From Bacteroidales bacterium UBA4788 (GTDB lineage: Bacteria > Bacteroidota > Bacteroidia > Bacteroidales > VadinHA17): DNA of 9,235 nucleotides. The stretch is from contig DHGW01000067.1 of assembly GCA_002402965.1 (NCBI GenBank), positions 33,372-42,606 of the forward strand, given 5' to 3'. The position numbers and the translations under genes are program-made. Shown here piece by piece: positions 1 through 6,137 of the stretch (position 1 is its first letter; each line of letters starts with the position of its first letter). The notes beneath the pieces were generated by a model, which had not been told where the DNA came from, ran no database searches, and saw only the letters and a list, made by a program, of their open reading frames with translations.

Positions 1-900
1 GCTCCTGATGATGAAAGCTCCGCCTTCGACAAAGAGGGATTGCACTCCCGCTGAATGAAGGGTTGTCAGAACCTCTCCGACAAAGCGGTCACTGTATGAC
101 AGCTTAATGATCCTCACACCCGGGATGTCTGCCTTTTCATTGCAGGTAAAGAGAAGGGTTTCAACTGATCCGTCAAAGACAGAAGAACGGGGATCCATTT
201 CGCCGCTGCGGCTGACGATGACTCTCATGGGGTTCTTCCCGCTCCAGTAACGGACTGTCAGGGAGGGATTATCTGTCCTCACGGTGCCACCTCCGGCCAT
301 GATGGCATCTTCGGCGGAGCGCCAGCGGTGGACGAGCACCCGCTCGGCCATGCCGGTTATCCAGTTCGGCTCTGCGGTGTCACCCGGCTGTCTGTGCAGG
401 TCAATGAATCCGTCGGCGCTGCGTGCCCACTTCAGAATCACATAAGGCCTCTTCTTCTCATGCCAGGTAAAGAATCGCCTGTTGAGCCTGCGGCACTCCT
501 CCTCCTCCACGCCGGTGATCACTTCCACCCCTGCCTCCCTGAGGCGGCTGATACCCTTTCCTGCTACAAGGGGGTTGGGATCGACGGTGCCGACCACCAC
601 CCTTCGTATGCCGCTTCTGATTATCAGGTCAGCACAGGGAGGCGTTCTCCCGTGATGCGAGCAGGGCTCGAGGCTGACATAGATGGTTGAATCCGGCAGA
701 AGGCTGCGCTCCTTCACAGCGTCAATGGCGTGGACCTCGGCATGTGGTGTGCCTGCTTTGAGGTGGTAGCCCTCGCCGATTATAATTCCGTCATGCACCA
801 CCACCGCGCCAACCATGGGGTTGGGAGAAGTGTTTCCCTCCGCCATGCCGGCGAGCCGGATGGCGCGTCTCATCCATGTCAGGTCCTCAGGTGTGGTCAT
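1..900 (-). CDS. ribD: Bifunctional riboflavin biosynthesis deaminase/reductase RibD (N-terminal 300 codons; 3' end outside the window)
   Basis: RibD carries out two successive cytoplasmic steps of riboflavin synthesis: deamination of the pyrimidine made from GTP, then NADPH-dependent reduction of its ribose side chain. Translating the minus strand from the ATG at 900 gives 300 open codons with no stop before the left edge. The N-terminal deaminase domain (about residues 5-145) has the zinc site HAE at 53-55 and EPCSHHGRTPPC at 78-89, with Cys80 and Cys89 as ligands. The reductase domain begins near 150 (RPYVILKWARSADGFID) and shows GGGTVRTDNPSL at 203-214 and VEGG at 291-294. The family is usually about 340-370 residues, so some 40-70 C-terminal residues are missing, cut by the window and not by mutation. 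An in-frame TAG lies 15 bases before the ATG, so 900 is the first possible ATG; a weak AGGAAA lies about 10 bases upstream. It is divergent from prmC with a 25-base gap. Confidence 0.95.
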   Translation of the reverse strand, partial: MTTPEDLTWMRRAIRLAGMAEGNTSPNPMVGAVVVHDGIIIGEGYHLKAGTPHAEVHAIDAVKERSLLPDSTIYVSLEPCSHHGRTPPCADLIIRSGIRRVVVGTVDPNPLVAGKGISRLREAGVEVITGVEEEECRRLNRRFFTWHEKKRPYVILKWARSADGFIDLHRQPGDTAEPNWITGMAERVLVHRWRSAEDAIMAGGGTVRTDNPSLTVRYWSGKNPMRVIVSRSGEMDPRSSVFDGSVETLLFTCNEKADIPGVRIIKLSYSDRFVGEVLTTLHSAGVQSLFVEGGAFIIRS

Positions 901-913
901 GAACTCAATTTCC

Positions 914-921
914 TATCTTTG
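914..921 (+). promoter_or_regulatory. Candidate Bacteroidota-type -7 promoter box upstream of prmC
   Basis: TATCTTTG matches the Bacteroidota primary-sigma -7 consensus TAnnTTTG exactly and lies four bases before the prmC ATG at 926. If it is used, transcription would start at or within a few bases of the start codon, giving a leaderless or nearly leaderless mRNA; no Shine-Dalgarno sequence precedes the ATG, which fits. Against it, there is no clear TTTG -33 element at the expected distance (around 890-896 reads GGTGTGG), and the same octamer also occurs in the prfB frameshift site, where it is explained by translation. Treat it as a candidate only. Confidence 0.35.
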
Positions 922-925
922 AATC

Positions 926-1792
926 ATGGCCGTAAAGTTACAAACAGTAAGCGAAATAAGCCGCCATATCTCCGGAATGCTTCTGGAGGGCTGGCCTGCT
1001 GAGGAGGCCGGGGCGCTGGCTGCTGCCATCATCCTGGAATACACGGGGATGGGCAGAGCGGCCCAGCTTGCCTTCGGGGAACGGATACCGGAGGCGGCCG
1101 CGGCGGAGAGGATCCTTGAAGCCGCCGCCCGGGCCGCGGCTGGCGAGCCGCTGCAGTATATATTCGGATATACTGAGTTCTGCGGGCACAGGCTTGAGGT
1201 GGGCCCGGGCGTCCTGATCCCCAGGCCGGAGACAGAGGAGATGTGCCTGAGAATCATACGTGAGAACAGCGGCTTCAAGGGCACCGTAACCGACCTTTGC
1301 ACCGGGTCAGGATGCATCGCCATAGCCTTGTCACTGGCATTCCCCGGCGCAAAGGTGACAGCCACGGACCTCTCCGCCGCGGCCCTGAAAATGGCACACG
1401 GCAATATCACCCGCACAGGTGCCTCTGTGACGCTGAAGGAGAGTGACCTTCTCAGCGCGGGACACAGTGACATACCGGGCAGCAACATCATTGCAAGCAA
1501 TCCTCCCTATGTCACAATGCGCGAAAAGGAGACCATGCAACGCAACGTACTTGAGCATGAGCCCCACGAAGCACTGTTCGTCCCGGATGATGATCCGCTG
1601 CTCTTCTACCGTGCCATAGCAGAAGTTGCGGAGCACCGCCTGCTCCCCGGAGGAGTGCTGTGGATGGAGGTGAATGAGAACCTCGCTGCCCGGACAGCCG
1701 GACTTCTCACCCCGGCTCTTTACAGGAAGGTCCGGATCATACGTGATATAAGGGGAAAAGAGAGATTCATAAAAGCTGAAAGATATGGCTGA
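926..1792 (+). CDS. prmC: Release factor glutamine methyltransferase PrmC (HemK family)
   Basis: PrmC transfers a methyl group from S-adenosylmethionine to the glutamine of the GGQ motif of RF1 and RF2, which is needed for efficient peptide release. The 288-residue length is normal for the family. The N-terminal helical substrate-binding domain covers about 1-85 and ends at the conserved PLQYIFGYTEFCG (75-87). RPETE is at 100-104. The Rossmann methyltransferase domain has the SAM-binding motif DLCTGSGC (123-130), an acidic loop TDLS (147-150), and the catalytic NPPY (192-195), which holds the target glutamine amide. The conserved EHEPHEALF (210-218) also fits the family. The gene diverges from ribD and overlaps recX by eight bases, so the two are probably co-transcribed and translationally coupled. 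Its substrate RF2 is encoded at the right end of this window. It ends in TGA. Confidence 0.96.
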   Translation: MAVKLQTVSEISRHISGMLLEGWPAEEAGALAAAIILEYTGMGRAAQLAFGERIPEAAAAERILEAAARAAAGEPLQYIFGYTEFCGHRLEVGPGVLIPRPETEEMCLRIIRENSGFKGTVTDLCTGSGCIAIALSLAFPGAKVTATDLSAAALKMAHGNITRTGASVTLKESDLLSAGHSDIPGSNIIASNPPYVTMREKETMQRNVLEHEPHEALFVPDDDPLLFYRAIAEVAEHRLLPGGVLWMEVNENLAARTAGLLTPALYRKVRIIRDIRGKERFIKAERYG

Positions 1793-2258
1793 AGACAAAG
1801 AGAGGGAAGAACTCCTGCAGAGGGCAATGAGAGCCTGCTCGGGGAGAGAGTACTGCATAAGTGACATAAGCGCGATGCTTATGCGCTGGGGCGCAACAGA
1901 CGAGGAGACACGCGGGTGGATCATCGACAGGCTGATAAAGGAGAAGTTCATCGATGAGAACAGGTACAGCAGAGCTTTTGTTATAGATCATTTCAGGCAG
2001 GATCACTGGGGACGTGTCAAGATCAGCATGGCCCTGAAACAGAAGAGGGTTGATCCGGCTGCCATCGCATCGGGACTCGAATCCATCGGCGAGGATGAGT
2101 ACCTTGAGAAGCTGAGGAAGATACTTGGTGACCAGCAAAGGAAGATCAAGGCAAAGAACAGGCTTGACCTGAAGGGGAAACTGCTGAGGTACGCCCTTGG
2201 CAAGGGCTTTGAGAGCAACCTGGTCTATGATGCGATAAGCGCGATTGTAAGCGAGTGA
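1785..2258 (+). CDS. recX: Regulatory protein RecX
   Basis: RecX is a small cytoplasmic helical protein that binds RecA filaments and modulates recombination and strand exchange, usually as an inhibitor. The 157-residue product is of ordinary family length. It is almost wholly alpha-helical and consists of three-helix repeats. Recognition rests on the first repeat, with ISDISAMLMRWGATDEET near 25-42, the signature IIDRLIKEKFIDENRYSRAF (46-65), then GRVKISMALKQKRVD (76-90). The C-terminal repeat (about 105-157) is basic and ends KGFESNLVYDAISAIV. The ATG lies inside the end of prmC, and the eight-base overlap implies coupled translation. In many Bacteroidales genomes pyrE follows prmC-recX; here a convergent gene follows instead. 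The stop is TGA. The family call is secure; the direction of its effect on RecA is inferred from other species. Confidence 0.92.
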   Translation: MAEDKEREELLQRAMRACSGREYCISDISAMLMRWGATDEETRGWIIDRLIKEKFIDENRYSRAFVIDHFRQDHWGRVKISMALKQKRVDPAAIASGLESIGEDEYLEKLRKILGDQQRKIKAKNRLDLKGKLLRYALGKGFESNLVYDAISAIVSE

Positions 2259-2361
2259 GGTCCTGCAGGGTGCAGGCTCGGAAGAGGCTGGCACAGAGGT
2301 CAGATCAGGAAGAGGCTGCTTCCGGGGTAAACCACCGGGGAGGATTCCGGCCGGGTCTGGC
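2259..2361. repeat. Convergent intergenic gap with an 11-bp direct repeat and three small hairpins
   Basis: This 103-base gap separates the 3' ends of recX (plus) and the DUF2752 gene (minus). GGAAGAGGCTG occurs twice, at 2280-2290 and 2308-2318. Three short inverted repeats are visible: CCTGCA-GGG-TGCAGG at 2262-2276, four bases after the recX stop; GGAAG-AGGCTG-CTTCC at 2308-2323, which uses the second repeat copy; and an imperfect CCGG/CCGG hairpin at 2322-2338. None is followed by a T-tract on either strand, so none is a canonical intrinsic terminator, though the position suggests they could end transcripts from both sides. No credible gene is present. Confidence 0.4.
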
Positions 2362-2805
2362 TCAGAATAAGCTGAACCATGTCATCCTCAGGAACGGCCA
2401 GAATGCAGTGAGGGCCATCACGGCAGAGACTACTGCATCAGTGACTGCTATCTGCCTCAGGTGATTTGCAGGCTTGAGCGCCACGGCTGCGAGGGCAAAA
2501 CGCATGACCAGCTGCAGTGCGAAGAAGATGAAGACCCTCATCGAGTGACTGTTCCACTCCATCGCCTCAGCTATCCTGCCCCGCACTATCAGTGAGAAGG
2601 CATGCGACAGCCCGCATGAGGGGCATGGCTCACCTGTCAGCTTTTCATGAACGCACGGCACCGGATACCGCTCTTCATCAGGGGAATAAAAAAGGGAGTA
2701 ACCCATAATCAACAGGATTACTCCGGCAAGTATTATATTCAGAAGAAAATAGGGTTGTCCGGCGGAGCCCGTTCTGAAACGGGACCTGCCGGTTTTACCT
2801 GGCAT
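2362..2805 (-). CDS. DUF2752 family small membrane protein
   Basis: The function of this family is unknown. The 147-residue product has the hallmark CPSCGLSHA (61-69), the conserved Cys-x-x-Cys-Gly-Leu segment that defines DUF2752, plus another cysteine at 51. Three hydrophobic segments are likely membrane spans: about 20-40, 88-110 and 120-137. The cysteine motif lies between the first two and could bind metal or be redox active, but that is inference. I chose the ATG at 2805 because its A is the last base of the TGA of the preceding gene (TGATG), a typical coupled restart. Two GTG codons just upstream (2811-2806) could also serve as starts. It is the last gene of the minus-strand cluster and ends in TGA. 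The family assignment is firm from the motif. Confidence 0.85.
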   Translation of the reverse strand: MPGKTGRSRFRTGSAGQPYFLLNIILAGVILLIMGYSLFYSPDEERYPVPCVHEKLTGEPCPSCGLSHAFSLIVRGRIAEAMEWNSHSMRVFIFFALQLVMRFALAAVALKPANHLRQIAVTDAVVSAVMALTAFWPFLRMTWFSLF

Positions 2806-3302
2806 CACCACTCTCCCTGTGTGGTATCCTTTTCGGTCCCCTCATTCAGGCTGTCAACCTTCCCCTCGAGCTCCTCAAGCCTGTCCTGAAGGTCACCCTT
2901 CCTGGCTGAGGCTTTGATCTCCACGGTTTCATCATCCTTGTCGATCCTGATAGTCACGTTATTGTCTCCGAATTCCTTCTCGAGATCATCGGTCACATCC
3001 CTGATAACCTTTTCGATATCAGTTGACCAGTCGCCTGACTTGTTGGCGATCTTGCCAATGACAAAGATCTGTGACACGGATATCATGAGGGCAATGATGC
3101 CGACCACAAGACCTCCGACGAGCATACCCTGGTTGTTGTTAGGCCTGGAGAGACCCACGATGGCCAGAACGATGGCAATCACTGCCGGGATTATTGCAAT
3201 CAGGCCGAGGCAGGGTATAACAGCTATCAGAAACGCTATAATGGCTGTCACGAGGGCACCTACACCCACACCTGACTGTTTGCTGGTTTTTTCTTCTTCC
3301 AT
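2805..3302 (-). CDS. DUF4190 domain membrane protein with a charged C-terminal extension
   Basis: The cellular role is unknown. The 165-residue protein begins with a short polar tail (1-12). A glycine- and isoleucine-rich hydrophobic block follows at 13-50, long enough for a hairpin of two spans around Pro30-Cys31. A loop SRPNNNQG (52-59) leads to a further span (60-82). This layout and the small-residue hydrophobic repeats are typical of DUF4190. About 80 hydrophilic residues follow: a mixed-charge stretch (95-135) containing a possible strand pair (NVTIRIDKDDETVEIKA), then a probable short coiled coil DLQDRLEELEGKVDSLNEG (137-155). It lies 22 bases after the thioredoxin-like gene, and its TGA overlaps the DUF2752 start by one base, suggesting the two membrane proteins are made together. 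The domain call is by topology and composition, so it is less certain than the motif-based calls. Confidence 0.75.
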   Translation of the reverse strand: MEEEKTSKQSGVGVGALVTAIIAFLIAVIPCLGLIAIIPAVIAIVLAIVGLSRPNNNQGMLVGGLVVGIIALMISVSQIFVIGKIANKSGDWSTDIEKVIRDVTDDLEKEFGDNNVTIRIDKDDETVEIKASARKGDLQDRLEELEGKVDSLNEGTEKDTTQGEW

Positions 3303-3324
3303 GGGTTCAAGTATTAATTGTTCA

Positions 3325-3978
3325 TCATTTTCCTGTCAGGATATTTCTTGTATCCTGTTCTAAAGACGTCACAGGAACCTCAATGATGCGTCCCTTTTCG
3401 ATATTATTTTTATAAAATATGAAGGTAGGGACTCTCTCAATGGCCAGCCCGGCGTATTCTTCGAGGGGTGCGATTTTGTTTATATCGACACCGATGAGCC
3501 TTATCTTCTCCCTCGGGAATCCCCACAGATCAGTGATCTTCAGGAACCGTGGCACCTCTCTCCTGCTGTCGGGGCACCAGGTGCCAAGGACTATTGTAAT
3601 GGTCAGATCATCAGTCTCATGGCCCATCAGTTCGGCAATGAATGCCTGGTCCGGATGGTAGTCACGGTACCCGCTCAAATACCATTCCGAGTGCGGCTGG
3701 TTGAGGAACATCGCCGGGTTGATATCGCCCAGCAGCCAGGTTGTGGCATCGCGGAAGTCCCACACATGGGTGGCGGCTTCGTCCGCTTCATCCGGTTTTC
3801 CTGCAAGAGCGGCGTTACCGTAGGGAGCTACCTCCGGAAGGGTGTCGGCCGGTGAGGGCTCATCAGGGACTGCAGCGGGTGCAGGCTCTGACGGCACGGT
3901 CCGGGTTTTACGGGCGTTGCCGCAGCCGGCCATGAGAGCCATTGCGGCGATTGCTGTGATGATAAGGACTGTTCTCAT
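3325..3978 (-). CDS. Thioredoxin-fold lipoprotein with a single-cysteine CPDS active site
   Basis: The specific substrate is unknown. The 217-residue product starts with a lipoprotein signal peptide (1-18) ending LMAGC, with Cys19 the likely lipidated residue, so it is predicted to be anchored on the periplasmic side of a membrane. A Pro/Ala/Glu-rich linker follows (about 24-50), then a thioredoxin-like domain (about 75-217). The active-site region reads GTWCPDSRREVPRF (132-145): Cys135 occupies the first cysteine of CxxC, while the second is Ser138. VPTF (183-186) supplies the cis-proline loop. A monothiol site argues against classic dithiol oxidoreductase activity; WCPDS-type thioredoxin-like proteins occur widely in Bacteroidota. 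Its ATG overlaps the mutB TGA (ATGA), so translation is probably coupled to the mutase, but no biochemical link is known to me. It ends in TGA. Confidence 0.85.
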   Translation of the reverse strand: MRTVLIITAIAAMALMAGCGNARKTRTVPSEPAPAAVPDEPSPADTLPEVAPYGNAALAGKPDEADEAATHVWDFRDATTWLLGDINPAMFLNQPHSEWYLSGYRDYHPDQAFIAELMGHETDDLTITIVLGTWCPDSRREVPRFLKITDLWGFPREKIRLIGVDINKIAPLEEYAGLAIERVPTFIFYKNNIEKGRIIEVPVTSLEQDTRNILTGK

Positions 3979-6131
3979 ACTGTCTGCAACAGCAAAGATA
4001 ATATCTGTTTTGCCGTTTTCGACACTGACGTACCGGGACCGAAGATGGCAGCCACACCTGCGTCATAGAGGAACTGGTAGTCCTGCGGCGGGATAACCCC
4101 GCCGGCAATGACAAGAATATCCTCCCGTCCGAGCTTTTTGAGTTCACTTATTACCTGAGGGATAAGCGTCTTGTGTCCTGCTGCGAGGCTTGACACGCCC
4201 AGCAGGTGCACATCATTCTCCACAGCCTGTCTTGCGGCCTCGGCGGGTGTCTGAAAGAGCGGCCCGATATCAACGTCGAAACCGATATCGGCATATCCTG
4301 TGGAAATCACCTTGGCGCCGCGGTCATGTCCGTCCTGGCCCATCTTGGCTATCATGATGCGGGGCTGGCGTCCTGCCCTCGTGGCGAACTCGGCAGCCAT
4401 CGCCTTCGCCTCTTCAAAATCGGAATCTGATTTGTATTCCGATGAGTATACTCCGGATATTGTCCTTATCACTGCTTTATATCTTCCTGCTACTTTTTCA
4501 CATGCAAATGATATCTCCCCGAGGGTTGCCCTTCCGGAAGCGGCCTCCACGGCCAGCTCAAGCAGATTGCCTTCGCCAGTCTTAGCGGCATGAGTGATGG
4601 CGTCAAGCGCCTTGCGGCACGCCACCTCATCACGGTTGGCCTTCAGCTGTGCCAGCCTCCTGAGCTGTGCATCGCGTACCGCCGTGTTATCCACCTCAAG
4701 TGTCTCGAGGGGATCTTCCTTCTCAAGCCTGTATTTATTCAGACCCACGATGGTCTGAGCACGCGAGTCGATCCTGGCCTGCGCCCTTGCGGCAGCCTCC
4801 TCGATCCTCATCTTGGGAATCCCCGACTCGATAGCCTTTGCCATCCCGCCCAGGCTCTCCACCTCCTCTATCAGCTCCCATGCCTTGTGGGCTATCTCAT
4901 GGGTGAGAGTCTCCACGTAGTATGATCCTGCCCATGGGTCAACCGACCGGCATATACTCGTCTCCTCCTGAAGGAATATCTGAGTATTGCGGGCTATCCT
5001 CGCAGAGAAGTCGGTAGGCAGAGCGATGGCTTCGTCAAGGGCGTTGGTGTGCAGACTCTGTGTGTGGCCCAGAGCGGCCGCCATGGCTTCGATGCAGGTG
5101 CGTCCCACGTTGTTGAAGGGATCCTGCTCGGTGAGGCTCCATCCCGAAGTCTGTGTATGGGTACGGAGTGCAAGCGATTTGGGATTCCGGGGGTTAAACC
5201 CGCTGACGATCTTTGCCCAGAGCATTCTTGCCGCCCTCATCTTGGCAACCTCCATGAAAAAGTTCAGACCACTGGCCCAGAAGAAGGAGAGGCGGGGCGC
5301 AAAGTCATCTATATTCAGACCGGTATTCACTCCGGTGCGCAGGTACTCCAGCCCGTCGGCGAGGGTGTAGGCAAGCTCTATGTCGGCTGTGGCACCGGCT
5401 TCCTGCATATGGTAACCCGAGATGGAGATACTGTTGAACCTGGGCATCTTTTCCGAGGTGTACCGGAAGATGTCGGCAATTATGCGCATCGAGAATGACG
5501 GCGGATAGATGTAGGTGTTGCGTACCATGAACTCCTTCAGGATGTCATTCTGGATTGTGCCCTGCAGTTCGCTCAGCTTCGCACCCTGCTCCAGCCCGGC
5601 AACAATGAAGAATGCCATCACCGGCAGTACGGCGCCGTTCATGGTCATTGAGACCGACATCTGGTTAAGCGGTATCTGGTCAAACAGTATCTTCATGTCC
5701 AGGACGGAGTCGACTGCCACGCCGGCTTTACCCACATCACCCATCACGCGCTCATGATCCGAGTCATAACCGCGGTGCGTTGCCAGGTCGAAGGCAACAG
5801 ACAGTCCTTTCTGTCCTGCAGCGAGATTCCTGCGGTAGAAGGCATTTGACTCCTCTGCCGTAGAGAACCCTGCGTACTGCCTGACGGTCCATGGCTTCAT
5901 GGTGTACATAGCGGAATATGGTCCTCTCAGGAAAGGAGGAATGCCGGCAGCATACCCGAGGTGCTCCATACCCCTGAGATCTTCCCGGGAGTAGACGCCC
6001 TTGAGCTTAATCCGCTCCGGAGTCTCCCACAACGGGCTTATCCCGTTCTCCTTCTCCCACTGTTTTATTTTTCTTGAAGGTGCTGTAACCTTCAGAGGGT
6101 CAATCTGCGCAAATTTCGGTCTCTTGCTCAT
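3975..6131 (-). CDS. mutB: Methylmalonyl-CoA mutase large (catalytic) subunit
   Basis: With MutA this cytoplasmic enzyme interconverts (R)-methylmalonyl-CoA and succinyl-CoA by adenosylcobalamin radical chemistry; in fermentative Bacteroidota it commonly serves propionate formation. The 718-residue product has full length. The substrate-binding TIM barrel (about 40-560) carries RGPYSAMYTMKPWTVRQYAGFS (69-90), with Tyr86 aligning with Tyr89 of the Propionibacterium enzyme; MVRNTYIYPP with Arg204 (Arg207 there); and SGYHMQEAG with Tyr240-His241 (Tyr243-His244 there). The C-terminal B12 domain (about 588-718) has KMGQDGHDRG, with Lys596, Asp600 and the cobalt ligand His602, keeping the spacing of Lys604/Asp608/His610. 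SSLAAGH (648-654) and AGGVIPPQDY lie downstream. The numbering comparison is from memory of the P. shermanii enzyme. It starts six bases after mutA (TGA CCGGAG ATG). It is also known as scpA or sbm-like; the partner subunit shows it is the heterodimeric type. Confidence 0.97.
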   Translation of the reverse strand: MSKRPKFAQIDPLKVTAPSRKIKQWEKENGISPLWETPERIKLKGVYSREDLRGMEHLGYAAGIPPFLRGPYSAMYTMKPWTVRQYAGFSTAEESNAFYRRNLAAGQKGLSVAFDLATHRGYDSDHERVMGDVGKAGVAVDSVLDMKILFDQIPLNQMSVSMTMNGAVLPVMAFFIVAGLEQGAKLSELQGTIQNDILKEFMVRNTYIYPPSFSMRIIADIFRYTSEKMPRFNSISISGYHMQEAGATADIELAYTLADGLEYLRTGVNTGLNIDDFAPRLSFFWASGLNFFMEVAKMRAARMLWAKIVSGFNPRNPKSLALRTHTQTSGWSLTEQDPFNNVGRTCIEAMAAALGHTQSLHTNALDEAIALPTDFSARIARNTQIFLQEETSICRSVDPWAGSYYVETLTHEIAHKAWELIEEVESLGGMAKAIESGIPKMRIEEAAARAQARIDSRAQTIVGLNKYRLEKEDPLETLEVDNTAVRDAQLRRLAQLKANRDEVACRKALDAITHAAKTGEGNLLELAVEAASGRATLGEISFACEKVAGRYKAVIRTISGVYSSEYKSDSDFEEAKAMAAEFATRAGRQPRIMIAKMGQDGHDRGAKVISTGYADIGFDVDIGPLFQTPAEAARQAVENDVHLLGVSSLAAGHKTLIPQVISELKKLGREDILVIAGGVIPPQDYQFLYDAGVAAIFGPGTSVSKTAKQILSLLLQTV

Positions 6132-6137
6132 CTCCGG

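Noticed and set aside
328..690. 120-codon plus-strand frame at the left end
   Set aside because: It lies opposite the ribD deaminase-reductase frame, which has intact zinc and NADPH-domain motifs; the plus frame is its shadow.
913..1500. 195-codon open frame on the minus strand inside prmC
   Set aside because: It is antisense to a motif-complete prmC. The translation is Ser/Ala/Pro-rich low complexity, typical of the shadow frame of a GC-rich gene, with no recognisable domain.
1767..2294. 175-codon minus-strand frame covering recX
   Set aside because: It is the complement of recX, which has family motifs and an eight-base coupling overlap with prmC; the minus frame resembles no known family.
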